A program made the position numbers and the translations under genes. From NCBI GenBank assembly GCA_933207985.1, contig OW240914.1:207634813-207698812 (forward strand): DNA of 64,000 bases. The letters are read 5' to 3'. This stretch comes from Pelobates cultripes (lineage: Eukaryota > Chordata > Amphibia > Anura > Pelobatidae). Position 1 is the first letter of the stretch. Each line of letters begins with the position of its first letter. Below the pieces are notes generated by a model. That model made no database searches and was not told the origin of the DNA. It saw only the letters and a program-made list of their open reading frames with translations. Shown piece after piece: positions 1-11,007 of this stretch.

Positions 1-66
1 ACAATTTCAGTGACAAGGTGTCCCGGTCAATGGCAACAGAAACACTATATAGCTAGCAGCTAGTAA

Positions 67-545
67 TTAAAGGAGCACTATAGGGTCAGGAACACAAACA
101 TGTATTCCTGACCCTGTAGGGGTAAAACCACCATCTAGCCACCCTGGTCCCCTCATGTCTCCATAAAATAGTAAAATCTTGTATTCAAATCTGCAGCTGC
201 ATGCAATGTCCCTGTTTCCTTTAGACCTGCCCACTGGCCTGCTGACATCATCAGAAGTGGTGGCCTGATCCAGTCACAATGCTTCCCCATAGGATTGGCT
301 GAGACTTGAATCAATGAATCTCTATGAGGAAAGGTCAGTGTCTGCATGCAGAGGGAGGAGATACTGAATGTTTGGATGCATTTTAGGCAGCCATGACCCA
401 GGAAGGATCTCTAACAGCTATCTAAGGAGTGGTCAGTGAAGTTATCACTAGGCTGTAATGTAAACACTGCATTTTCTCTGAAAAGACAGTGTTTACAGCA
501 AAAAGCCTGAAAGTAATGATTCTACTCACCAGAACAAATTCAACT
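67..545 (+). mobile_element. TTAA-type (piggyBac-like) MITE, 3' end diverged
   Basis: The left end is TTAA followed by AAGGAGCACTATAGGGTCAG, then a small inverted repeat (GGGTCAGGAA / TTCCTGACCC). A stem formed by GTAAACACTG and CAGTGTTTAC lies near 460-500. The same CACTATAG and TTAA end motif recurs at 1452-1491 and 5040-5092. piggyBac-class elements target TTAA and this end type is common in frogs. The right TTAA end cannot be placed, so the end coordinate is approximate. Confidence 0.6.
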
Positions 546-1451
546 AGAAAAGCTACAATTTCTGGGGAAATTGTGTGATGTGTTCTTGCCTCCACCAGTA
601 GTCTACAACTGGAGTGGGCGGCGTAACTGTTATTAGTTATCTATATAGCACATTTAATTGCAACGTTGTTGCCCAAAGTGCTTCACAGTTACATTGAACC
701 ATACATTTATAAAACCATTAGCAGGTGTACAAAAGGCCCTGTCTATGACATCACTTGCTGCTGCAGCCTGGCAGAGGTCAGAGTATTTTGGCGGTTGCCA
801 TCTTCAAACGGTCGTATTTTAAAAAATCCTACAGTGAAGAGCTTTATATTGTGAGAATCACAAGACCCAGACCTACATTTTGATGCATAGTATGTCTCTG
901 AAATATTAAAAATGAAGGCACAGTCGCAGTTTAGAAATTGCCCTTCAAATTTGAGCTGGCTAGAGTGGAGTTTCAATGAATGTCAATGGACGGCGTGAGT
1001 TGCAAACAAATGGTCATATTGTGAAAACTATCTCGAGTATGGCTTAGGACATTTTTAGTGGCAGCAGGGGAAGCTGAACGTTTTGATATAAGATTTGTGT
1101 AGGTGGGCTTGAAAATGATGGAGTGGTGGCAGTTTTGAAATCATGACCTGATTTTTCAGCTATTGCCAGCTCCCACTCTATTTTCGAACATTTTTCCTAT
1201 GGGACAAATTTCGCCACAAGAACAAGAACGCCACAAGAACGACAATATTCCGACAATATTCCATTTGGCGAAACGTTCCACAAAGTAATAGCAATCCAAT
1301 CGGGAACAATCCGCACGTTTCGGTATATTACTGTCTATGTAGTGTAAAAACTGTGGGAGGAGTTAGTGTGGTAAATTTGGCTATAATAAGAATAATAATA
1401 ATAATATATATGTGAGATAACATTAAGTGGTATTGCTATGCAAGAACACTT
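546..1451. other. Unassigned repeat-like interval with a LINE-tail-like segment
   Basis: No gene is seen. Around 630-700 there is a segment resembling the tails of frog LINEs in reverse orientation (tatatagcac, then a caaagtgcttcaca motif). From about 860 to 1370 the text looks like an old dispersed repeat (a stretch with gagtttcaatgaatgtcaat), but I cannot name its family. An (AAT)n-like run lies at 1384-1405. Confidence 0.3.
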
Positions 1452-1491
1452 AATAAGCTGTAGTTGTTCTGGTGACTATAGTGTCCCTTTA
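1452..1491 (-). mobile_element. Terminal fragment of a TTAA-type MITE
   Basis: About 40 bases ending in GACTATAGTGTCCCTTTAA. Read on the minus strand this is the standard left end (TTAAAGGGACACTATAGTC) of the frog MITE family seen at 67. No second terminus is found nearby, so this is a truncated copy or the far end of a disrupted element. Confidence 0.6.
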
Positions 1492-2368
1492 ATGTGGGCG
1501 GATGTACACTCAGATCGCATACTTGCCAAAAGTACTGAATTTGGATTTTGGTCCCATGTTCAGCTATAACACCAGTGAAAAAGCCCTGAACAATGAGACA
1601 GAGGTCAAAAATCAGAACTTTCTTGCTCGATTCCACACTATCAGCAGTTATACAGTGCCCGAGAATTTCTACAGTTTGTCTTGATAAATGTTGCTCTGAG
1701 AAGTATGTAATATTTAACTGTGGGTGACATGCAAATCTGCTACCGAATCAACACATTGTTTTTTCAAATTGATTTGTTGAGGGTGATTTGTTCAGTAGCA
1801 AGCTTAGATTCTTCCAATGCATTATAGTTTATTATGGCAAAGAAAGTGTTAACAAACTTATCCATTGTACAGCCAGCGGCCGTCTCTTTGAAGTGGTGTT
1901 TAGTAGTGTAAAGTTCAGGGCTACTGCAGAGATTAAAGGTACGTGTGTGAGACATATTTTCTGTTTGCGGTATACAAAAGTGCATGAAAGCCAGAACTCC
2001 TGGGAAACTGGCAAAACTGTGAAATTACCTTGATCTGAGTATTTTCACAGTATTACAAGGATGGAAAACGTTCAGGATTTTGATTAGGTGTTCAAAGCTG
2101 TAATGCGATTTTTATAAGAACAAGTTTTTCCTTAAGATATGTACTGAAAAAGCATTTTTATTAATTTTATTTTAGTTTACCTAAAAGTAATCCATTCTTC
2201 TCTACATTTACACACACACAATCACATTCAACATTGAATGCTGAATAGTTGAATGCTGGATAGTTATGCTATATTAGCAAAGTGCAGTTTAAGGCATTGT
2301 GCATTTTTGGGGAGTGGTATCAATGCTGAATCTGGAGCATATGGAAAAAAAGAGGGAGCTTACTTACT
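1492..2368. other. No recognisable gene or element
   Basis: AT-rich sequence with short open frames only. None has a protein signature, a plausible splice structure or a recognised domain. A short CA run lies at about 2209-2222. Confidence 0.5.
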
Positions 2369-2590
2369 GCCAGGCCCGTCGCTACCGGGCAGGCAAACCA
2401 AGCAATTGCTTGGGGCCCCGAGGTCCCAAGCAGAGCTGGTGTTTCCTATAAGGCTGCAGCCATCTGAGCGCTCTATAGAGAGCCTCGGGCGGCTACAGCA
2501 CTCCTCTCTCATCACCTCCCCTTCCCTGTAGCATGGCCGAGCTCCTCTTCTCTTCCTCCTGGCTGTCAGTCCGGTCAACTGCACCTGTAG
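2369..2590 (+). mobile_element. Fragment of a hAT-like GC-rich frog repeat
   Basis: It begins with a degenerate form of the CAGGGCCGG-type end seen at 3763 (ccaggcccgtcgctaccggg). It contains the block gagcgctctatagagag, followed by a ccttccctgtagcatggccg segment. This block is also present in the composite element at 15.9-16.1 kb (gagcgctctatagagagcgc, then ctgccctgtaacgtggccga). It is a partial copy of the same family; no right terminus is seen. Confidence 0.5.
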
Positions 2591-2644
2591 TTAACATTAT
2601 TTGAGAACTACTTATATTTGCATCAATAAATAAATGTATTGCAC

Positions 2645-3010
2645 TTAAAGCGTTACTACCAGCAACCTGACAACTTCAGTAATTTGAAATGGTCATGGTG
2701 TCTAGAGCTGTATGTGAGTTTAATCCCTTATCTGCTGGAGGTGTAAGTCCAACTCTGGCAGCATTATAGGGGCTTCATTAGCCAACCCAGAACAAGAGTT
2801 CAGGCTCCATAATGTGAATCAGTGTACCATTCGTTGGCTGAAAGCAGCCAGCCAATGCTTCCAGTTAATGAAGGCACCTGGAGTGGCTTCTAGTTTATGC
2901 AGTTCTGCAGAAACTGGAAGTGCATCAACATTGGAACTTGGAGCCTTGGAGCCTGGCAGCGTCCTCTACAGCGGGCTTTGGTGGTTGAGATACTTAAAGT
3001 AACCTTTTAA
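2645..3010. mobile_element. TTAA-flanked MITE, 366 bp
   Basis: Both ends are visible: TTAAAGCGTTACTACC on the left, and on the right a terminus that reads TTAAAAGGTTACTTTAAG on the minus strand. The terminal repeats agree over about 13 positions and TTAA is the target duplication, as in piggyBac-class elements. The interior has no coding capacity; the 62-residue frame inside it is incidental. Confidence 0.75.
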
Positions 3011-3754
3011 AAGAACAATGACAAGCACTTTGCACACTATAGCTTGTTGTCTTTTGTCTTGTTCTCAGGTATGTCTGTTCAAGTGTCTGTGTGTGTAGTG
3101 TGTGTCTGTGCACATGCACAAGCATTGGTATATGAAAATTTTCGGTGATGATCTCGATAAGTATTTAGCGGCCTTCAAAAATTAATTCCTAGTTTAAATG
3201 GTATGCTGATAAAATATCTTTATTATAAGAGCATCAAATTAAAAAATATGAGTCATAATTCATGAAATATCACAAGCCCTTTGACATAAAGCAATTTAGC
3301 TATTATACTGGAGTACTAGATTACTAAATGTAGCATTTGTTTTTGTTTTTTTACAGTGCATTTATGACTGTCACAGAGATACAAAGATTTTTTTTTACTT
3401 TAAGTGACAGATTCTGGGAAGAATGAAGGTCATGTCATATGAATATATAATAAAACACAGGTATTTAGGAGATATGGAAGATATTTAACATGTATATGGG
3501 CAGAATACATGTTAAACGTCAGTGATAGCATGGCCCAACGTGGGCCAACTGAACAAACTTACAGTTTTGTTTTAAAAAAACACGTGAACAGCAACAGGAA
3601 AAAAATGGCTGGGCTGGAAACCGCTGTGCCCCATGAGCTTCAAGGCAGGCGGCTGTTCTTTACTCAAGTGAGGTACAATTAATACTTGCGTAGGACATAC
3701 AAGGTCAAGACCAGCTTGTTTGGAGTTCAGGTAGTTTGTGTTGACGACCTTTGA
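3011..3754. other. No gene; short TG run
   Basis: AT-rich DNA with a short (TG)n stretch near 3086-3106 and no recognised element. The bases just before 3763 join in sense to the bases after 5251 once the hAT insertion is removed, so 3640-3754 and 5252 onward were originally continuous. Confidence 0.45.
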
Positions 3755-4199
3755 ATCGGATGCAGGGCCGGCGCTACCATTAAGGCGAATAAGGCATTCG
3801 CCTGGGGCGCCGGCCTCTGGGGGGCGCCCACCAAGAGGTTTCCAGGCGGGCTGCCATTCTATAGCTGTCTGGGGATGCTGTGCTGGGCGAGCGGCTCCTT
3901 AGCCACCCCCCAGCGCAGCGACTCACCTGCTGGGCTCCTCTGCAGTAAATTACCTGCTCGGGGTGTGGGGTTTACTGCAGAGCACTGTTTGCTTGCTGCA
4001 GGCAGGGGAAGCGGGGATATGACTGGGTATCCTGGCTGCCCCCAGGCTGTGAACACCGGAAGCACTGTGAAGGGAGCAGGAAGTAGCCTGTGCTCACAGT
4101 GCAGGGCTCTCCTGCTCCCCCTGAAGAAAGAAGAGCAACATCCTGGATCCTGCTGTCTGGGCCTCTTCACAGCACCCAGGTATGGCATGGTTAAGGGGG

Positions 4200-4795
4200 A
4201 TTGCTTATTGTGTGCATGTTTGTAAATGGGGAGTGTGTTAAATTAATGTGTTTGTGTTTGTAAATAAAGTGTGACTTTATGTAAAGTGGTGTGAGTTTGT
4301 GTTGGAGTGATAGTGTGTGTGTTAATGAGTGTGTAAGTGAGAGTGTGCAAGTGACTGGGTGTGTGTGTGTGTGTGTGAGTGAGAGTGTGCAAGTGACTCT
4401 GGGTGTGTGAGTGAGAGTGTGTAAGTGATAATGTGTGTTAGTGAGTGTGCAAGTGACTCTGGGTGTGTGTGTTAGTGAGAGTGTGTAAGTGATAATGTGT
4501 GTTAGTGTGCAAGTGACTCTGGGTGTGTGTTAGGGAGAGTGTGCAAGTGACTCTGGGTGTGTGTGTTAGGGAGAGTGTGCAAGTGACACTGTTAGTGAGT
4601 ATGTGTAAGTGCCACTGTGTGGTGTTAGAATGTGTAGCTGACAATGTGTATGCCAGTGAGAGTGTGCAAGTGACAATGTGTAGGTCAGTGAGAATGTGTA
4701 TGTGTTAGTGTGTAAGTTAGAGTTAGAATGTGTAAGTGTGTATACCAGTGAGAGAGTGTGTGTATTAGTGAGATTGTGTAAATGACACTGCAAAG
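4200..4795 (+). repeat. Degenerate (TG)n/GTGTGTGAGTGAGAG tandem repeat
   Basis: Imperfect tandem units of the form gtgtgttagtgagagtgtgc plus aagtgactctggg. The long frames on both strands here (H/T-rich and V/C-rich translations) are repeat artefacts and not proteins. Confidence 0.85.
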
Positions 4796-4837
4796 GTAAT
4801 TATTGCAATTTTTAAGAAACTTCAATAATTACTGTTC

Positions 4838-5092
4838 AGGGTTAACTCCTCTAGTGGCTATGCACGGGGACGTCCAGCGTCACGCAAAACCTAGGATCAC
4901 GGAAATACCACTGCGAGCGCGGCCCTCCCAAGGCAGACCCAAGCCAGCACAAAAGACATTGGTGCTGGACCCAGGTAAGTGACAGAAGGAGTTTTAACCC
5001 CTGCTGCACCACAAGGGGGTGTGCTTGACGAATGGGGAAGCTATAGTGTCAGGATAACAAGTTTGTTTTCCTGACACTATAGTTTCCCTTTA
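4838..5092 (-). mobile_element. TTAA-type MITE right part nested in the hAT
   Basis: It ends in the inverted repeat CTATAGTGTCAGGA / TCCTGACACTATAG followed by TTTCCCTTTAA. This matches the left end of the MITE at 67 on the opposite strand. The interior is GC-rich and non-coding. The left boundary is approximate. Confidence 0.6.
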
Positions 5093-5251
5093 ATATCTAC
5101 TCAGTGCGCCTCTTTCTCTAAATGTCTTTTTAGTGTAATTCAGAGTTTAGTGAATAAACCTCTGAGGCAATACAGTTGCATTCATGAGGGGGCGTCAAAA
5201 TGTATTGTTGCCTAGGGCGGCAATAATCCTTGCACCGGCCTTGATCGGATG

Positions 5252-5619
5252 TAGATGGTTCTCTGTTGTATTGGCCTAGAGGAAGGGGTGGCCTGGTTAT
5301 TTATAGGCTGGGTAACTCTTCCCACAACTTCAGGCTTCACCTACAGGCTCAGTCTTCCTACATATCTGCACCAATTTATGTTCTATCGAACCCAGTACTC
5401 CCACTAAGAGTCGTGCTACCTCCGATTCCAACAGAGTCGAACTTAAGGGCTTAAAAACAAATTGGACAGACCTATTGTGTTCTTAGGTAAAGTGCAATCT
5501 GCAACATTTTCAATATTGGTTGTTGTCTTGTATGTAAGTAACTGGCCACAGTAATACATTATCTAGACAATTTTCTAATAGTAGAGGAACTGAATACTAT
5601 ATCCCAAAATATGCACAAG
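5252..5619 (+). other. Probable non-coding leader of a DIRS-like element
   Basis: No frame with a recognisable domain. The interval lies directly upstream of, and in the same orientation as, the DIRS-like pol remnant. Its opening layout (a gagg-ggg tract, then TTTATA, then cttcccacaa) resembles the opening of 11.75 kb. Assignment is inferred from position. Confidence 0.3.
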
Positions 5620-6894
5620 ACCTTGGATCTGTTTTCATCCCAGAGCGTTCTGCTGTTTTAAAATTAAACCATAGGCCCCTCCTCCAGTTTAATTTTCCTG
5701 GGTATACAACTGGACTTGATGTTGCAGTCCAACCCGCCCCCTGTGGGCAAGGTCCAGCATATCAGGGAAACATGGAATCCTACCTGGGCAAAGATATTTA
5801 TTCCCGTTTGGATCTCCAGTCTCTCCTTGGTTCTCTGAACTTTGCCACAAGGTCGCTACTTAATTTCTTGACTACTCAGCGTGCTCCCTGGTTACCTATC
5901 GACAATTGTACTGAGACACTTGATGCTCAAGCTCAAGCAGACCCGTTCATGGGGCTAAACATCCTTTCCCACTGAAACGGGAAAGCCATGTTCATTCCCC
6001 CACTGTCCGACAAATCCCCCGTTATCCGTACTGACACTGCTGCCCACAGTGGATTTGCAGCCATTTTCAAGAATAACTGATTCTGTGACATATAACTCAT
6101 AGAAATGCGGAGTCTACTCTCTTATAGCTAAGTTTTAGCTCTCGTTAAAGTATACCCCATTGTGGCTGCCGCCGCACACGCCTGTGGTTTTTTTATACAG
6201 GGGGATATCCGTCAAATACTACACAGACAACACAGAAGCATGTGAAATTATAAACATTTGTCCTCCTTAATAACAATAATGAGGTTAATTAGGAAGTTGA
6301 CTTGGTTGGCAACAACATAGCAATCTTACTTTGTCTGTATATACATACCGTGGAAAAAATAAATATTCAGGCACACCTGAGGTTTCTTCTAAAAGGCAGT
6401 CTTTTAATTTGAAACAAGAAAGTGGAGACAGTCTCAGGTGTGCCTGGATATTTATTTTTTTCCATTTGTTGTCTTTGGGGATTGACCCTCCTTTTCTGGA
6501 GCACCCTGCAGGAAGTATTCCCCCTTTTTTGTGTGTGCATTATACTTTGGCAAACAACTGTATACATATACCAGGAAGTCACAACATAGCAACCAAAACC
6601 TTCACTCAATTACAAATTCAGGTATTCTTCCAAGCACACCCCACAGGTGCCAAATGACCAACCAAACCCCGACATTTCAGCACCTCATACTACATTAGCT
6701 CATCTCATGGCCATGGTAGATTGCACCACTCTCTGTCAATACCAACAGTTCATATACTAGAGCTCTAACAATTTTAAATAAATTCAGAATTTCTAATCAT
6801 CAGTCTGTACTCAATTGATACCATGGTGGCATTTACATCCTTTTGCCACCTGAACCTTAAATTAGCTGACAACACCATAAAACTACTTGGATAT
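5620..6894 (+). pseudogene. DIRS-like RT/RNase H and tyrosine recombinase remnant
   Basis: Conceptual translation across several stops and frameshifts gives, in order: an RT-thumb motif like FLGIQLD (near 5695), RDLQSLLGSLNFA-like text (a run DLQSLLGSLNFATRSLLNFL at about 5814-5875), an RNase H-like stretch (PLSDKSPVIRTDTAAHSGFA, near 5998-6060), then PIVAAAAHACG-like text. After an inserted palindrome comes HIPGSHNIAT (near 6565), the segment that closes the RNase H domain in DIRS/Ngaro elements. A degenerate tyrosine-recombinase N-terminus follows (LADNTIKLLGY, near 6858-6890). The order RT, RNase H, recombinase is characteristic of DIRS-group retroelements, which integrate with a tyrosine recombinase rather than a DDE integrase. 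The gene breaks at 6894 where a solo LTR begins. It is dead: many stops and no continuous frame above 110 residues. Confidence 0.7.
6348..6466. repeat. Inverted repeat inside the DIRS remnant
   Basis: Arms of about 30 bp (GGAAAAAATAAATATTCAGG on the left; the reverse form with ATTTATTTTTTTCC on the right) enclose about 55 bp. Each arm also carries CAGGCACACCTGAG or its complement. It interrupts the RNase H coding sequence, so it is probably a small fold-back insertion. Confidence 0.6.
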
Positions 6895-8060
6895 TGTAGC
6901 GGAGCTCCGTCAAGGATCACTTCCTAGCTGGAACCGGGGAAACCTCTGTGCTTCTGCCCCAGTCGCCATGGCTTGACTGGGGTCCTCCTGGAGCCTCTCC
7001 GTCACGGAACAGGGTCTATTTCCTCCTAGGGACTGGATGACACACAGTCCTGGGAGCAATAGTCCTTACAAGGACTTTACCCGCTGAATCCTCCATAAGC
7101 TGGCACAAGGTGCCGAGCAGTGATTAGCCCTTTCTCCTCTCAGTAACTAGACGACACATAGTTCTGGAAGAACAACTGATTTTAATGAGCCAAACTCTGC
7201 CTTTTATGCACAAACCCCAGCAGGGGGTCTCCAAACAATACAATGCAAACCACTCCCAGGAATCTCTGGGCCTTGGAAACAAATTAATTAAAGAACGGTA
7301 AGCTAATTATATCCCTGGAAGAGAAAGCCAAACACAAAAACTTAAAAGAATAAACGTACCCCAAAACATCATAAAAATATATAATAACCCCACATGTCAT
7401 ACAACCACAAACAGCCCTGATCTGCGCACCCAAGTTGTCCAAATAGTGCTCAGATGCATGCAGTGTAGGGTAAAAACCACTGGGGCAAAGTTCTGACCGG
7501 CCACACACGTGGTCCTGGCCCAAAATATTTTCAGAGCATTTGGTGCTGTCGCCGGGGTGTTCCGCTTGGCTCTAAAGGAGCGTTTGTTCCCCTTAGTCTC
7601 AGTCACCTTCCATCCAAAAAGCACTCTCCCGGCCGGTTGCAAAGTTTTTCAAACCCCCTGACCAAGTTCTCCGGGAACTGCAAGGTCACCTCATGCCGAA
7701 AACAGCTCCATAATATTCGCAGCTAAGTACCACTGATGTGACCAGGAACCACAAAGTCCTCATGCCGAAATTAGTTCCATAGCGGATGTGGCTAAGTACC
7801 GCTGAGGACCATTCGTGGATTTGTTCATGCGAACGGCTGCCAAGAAGCAAGCGTTCAGTTCAATTCGTGAGAAGTGAAATTGCCTTACCAGGGGCACCGA
7901 GGGAAAGCTGCTAAGGGCGGCTGGGCAGAGCAAATCCAGAACAGGGTCTCTGACCTGGAGCATAGTTGGTGGGCAGGATGCCAGCTTCCACACTGCTCCA
8001 GGAGTTCATGGCAAACGTTCATGGGGATGAGCGTTTATCATAGATACAAGCTTCAACATT
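6895..8060 (-). mobile_element. Solo LTR (family A) of a Ty3-group-like element, minus strand
   Basis: The terminus on the plus strand is TGTAGCGGAGCTCC at 6895. On the minus strand the interior shows a TATA-like GCATAAAAGG and, soon after, ATTAAA, the TATA-to-poly(A) spacing usual for LTRs. The copy at 30.6 kb shares several blocks, including agtccttacaaggact, agtaactagacga and cttttatgcaca. Parts also align with the LTR at 21.45 kb (cccacatgtcataca and ttccatccaaaaagca). No internal retroelement genes flank it. The far end and target duplication could not be fixed, so the end is approximate. Confidence 0.6.
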
Positions 8061-8141
8061 TTCAGATCATTCTTTTAGAATAGCCCCTGTTTCTGTAGTC
8101 CTTGGTGAAATATCCCAGTACACGTCACACGGGATGCACAG

Positions 8142-8497
8142 GTCATCCATTTCTGTGGGACAATACTGCCTGGTACAGCCCACCCATTGCTCCCTTTATA
8201 CCGCCATTCAATTTTTACAGGCCTACTCAAAAGTTGGTTTTGGCACACCACAACCAACTTACACCACCACTACTACTACTCGACCTATTGTTAATGACCA
8301 CACACACACACAATTTATTGAGGTCCATTTCTTTGGGCCAATACTGCCTGGTTCAGCCCACCCATCGCTCCTTTTATCAAGCCATTCAATTTTTACAGGC
8401 TTACCTAAAAGTTGGTTTCGGCACTCCAGAACCAACTTACACCACCACTACTATTACTTGACCTATTGACAATGAACACACACACACACTATATATA
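8142..8497 (+). repeat. Two-copy tandem duplication, period about 178 bp
   Basis: Unit 1 spans 8142-8319 and unit 2 8320-8497. Both contain aatactgcctgg, then cattcaatttttacaggc, then accaacttacaccaccacta, and end in a CA run. A further scrap, aatttattgaggtcc, appears at 8311 and again at about 8549. The overlapping 119- and 111-residue frames are by-products of this duplication. Confidence 0.8.
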
Positions 8498-9159
8498 TAA
8501 AAACAAAACATTGTCAAGCACACCACAATAGGCGAACAAACTCCTCCTAATTTATTGAGGTCCTTAGTGCAAGCAAACTAACATTTCAAACTTGTAATAG
8601 GTTTTTGGCAAGCTTTTTATTTTTTTGAGCTTGAGAATTATCAATTTTTTTTGATTTTAACTTTTTTTTTTGTGGAAATTTGTAGTTTATTGGTTCTTGT
8701 CACATAAGAAAAAACACATATAACAGGTATTGTCATGGGTAATAAGGATATACATGGTTATACAAGGCTGCTCAGGTATCTACATTGCAACGGCATGTTT
8801 ACACATATAGTACAGTGAGCTTGTGTATCCGGAGTGACAGTGGGTGATTCATTACATACACGTGATTTTAACCTGTGGTTGTGCTGCATGTCGTAGAATT
8901 TACTTACACCCTTGAGTTGGCTCATTAGGACTCTTATTTCTCATCACTCAACTATTAGTTCCTATATTGCTGGATTTGAGTGCCCTACGTGTAGCTAAGA
9001 TGTGTGCCACTCCATGGTCTTAACTGTTACTACGTTTTTAACCATGAGGGAGTTGAATGCAGGAAGGGAGAGGGGGAGAGAGAGAAGAGGAACGACAATG
9101 GAATAGGGATGGAGGGGGGAAGGGTTATAGGAAATGCTGCCCTTGCCTGTTCTGGATGT
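8498..9159. other. No gene; poly(T) and GA-rich patches
   Basis: AT-rich, with T-runs at 8615-8675 and a purine-rich patch at 9058-9125. No element is recognised. Confidence 0.45.
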
Positions 9160-9401
9160 TACCTGTGCCGCATAGTGTGTGTGTGTGTTTACCTGTGCCG
9201 CATAGTAATATGCCCTTAGGTTTGGGAAACCTAGACCTCCATTGTTTATCGGCTGCGTGAGAAGAGCTTTCGGACGTTTCCCACAGAATTTTAGCAGAAG
9301 GGATTAGAATCTGGTAAGATAATGCATCGGAATTGGGGTATGTATTGACCTGTATAGTTCAAATTTGGGTAAGATAAACATTTTTATGGCTGCACACCTG
9401 C

Positions 9402-9886
9402 TCACTGATAAAGGTATTTACCCTCCCAGTTCTTTAGGGTTTGTTCTATTTTAGTATATAGCTTTTGGAAGTTTAGTTTAACTATCACCTGTTGGTTGCT
9501 GGGAATTTTAACGCAGAGAAATGTGAGGAAATCAGTTCTCCAGCCGAAGCTAAAATACGCCTTTAGGCAGTCAAGGAGGCGTTTAGGGGTTTTTACGCCC
9601 AGAGCTTGGGTCTTTGAAACGTTTAATTTGTAGTATGATAGCACATCGTAAGTCTGAAGTTCTGTTTGTAAGTTGGGTTGGGAGATAAGTGGCTGTGTCA
9701 GGGTCAGCAATACGTCATCCACGAATAAATGTAATTTGTATTCTCTCCGACACCCACCCCATGTATATTAGTATTTTGTCTCACTGCTATCGCCAATAGT
9801 TCCAAGGCAAGCATGTAGAGAAGAGATAGAGGTGATAGAGGGCACCCTTTCCTGATCCCATTGGTGATTCGAAATGGGTCTGACAC
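9402..9886 (-). pseudogene. L1-like reverse transcriptase fragment
   Basis: Translation gives FRITNGIRKGCPLSPL (the [11 protein letters not shown] motif of LINE RTs) and, about 50 residues on, an MDDVLLTL segment corresponding to the F/YADDVLL catalytic box, here with A replaced by M. A KLNVSKTQALG stretch and FLTFLCVKI follow, then LKNWEGKY. All are landmarks of the RT and thumb of L1-type ORF2. Two frames overlap around the catalytic box, so at least one frameshift lies there. The same region of a second copy is on the plus strand at 45.6-46.0 kb. Confidence 0.85.
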
Positions 9887-11007
9887 AAATCCTGTGTTTA
9901 GTACTTTCGCTGATGGTGAGCTGTATAGTGCTTGTATTGCTGCTAAAAATCTGTCTGGGAAATTAAACCTTTTCAGGGTCTCTTCGAGGAATTGCCAATT
10001 CAGGCGATCAAACAGGTGTCAAGGGAGAGCATAAGCCCAACTTCTTCCATGTCTTGCATGATATGTAGTATGTCTAACACTTTCCTAGTATTGTCAGGCC
10101 CTTGGCGAACCCGGACAAAGCCGACCTTGTCATCCATTATCAGGTGTGGAATTATTAACTTTAGCCGTTCCGCATGGGTTTTAGCGAAGAGCTTGGCATC
10201 TGCATTAAGCAGAGAAATAGGCCTAATGTTTTGGCAGTGGGTAGGGGGTTTGCTTGGCTTGGGTAATGTTATGACTTGGGCTGACAGAAACTCGTAGGGG
10301 AGCTTCCCTGACTCTAAGGCAGTATTAAAGAGTCGTGCTAGATATGGAACCAGTATTTTCCCAGAATGTGAATCCGTCTAGTCATGATGCCTTCCCTTTC
10401 GGCAGGCCCTTAATGCATTCCCTGACTTCTTCCTCAGTGATAGGTGCGGATAAGGAAGCAATGTGTTCGGCTGTCACGGAGGTTATATGGGAGGTTGTCT
10501 AGATATCACAGTATGGCCTCTTTCTTTGGAGGTGAAGTCCCTGTTTGGTCTTTAAGGTTAAATAGCGAGCCGTAATAGTCAGCAAATACACTGCCTATTT
10601 CAGTTGGGATTATAACCTTGCGTCCTTTGTCATAAAAATTGTGTGAAATGGGAAATCCTTTTTTGCACTTGTCTATCCCTCAATTGCTGTGTTAGAAGTT
10701 TGCTAGCTTTATTACCCAGGTTATATGTTATTGCCTTTAACCTTTTAAGAGTATAGCCCACCCACTGAATTTTGCTATCATTCAGCCATGTCTGTAGGTT
10801 TTATATCTGCGTTGCTAATTCTGTGGAGGGGTTTAATTGGTTTTGTCTATGGAGGTCCTGCATGCTAGTGTAGTACTGCATGGTGATGGCATTATTCTTC
10901 TTTCTTTAAAAAGGAGGCCTGCTGTATTAGGGTACCATGGATGACCATTTTGTGTGCCTGCCAGAGTGAGTCTGCCTGTACGTCTGGTTTGTCATTTGTG
11001 AGAAGTG

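Larger units (their letters stand above)
3763..5243 (+). mobile_element. Non-autonomous hAT element with exact 8-bp target duplication
   Basis: The left end is CAGGGCCGGCGCTACC at 3763. The right end reads CCTTGCACCGGCCTTG and finishes at 5243. The flanks are the identical octamer ATCGGATG at 3755-3762 and 5244-5251, which is the 8-bp duplication expected of the hAT superfamily. The terminal repeat is short (CAGGGCCGG against its near-complement CCGGCCTTG). The interior has no transposase. It holds GC-rich sequence, about 590 bp of TG-rich simple repeat and a nested TTAA-type MITE end. The 116- and 109-residue frames inside are by-products of GC content. Confidence 0.85.
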
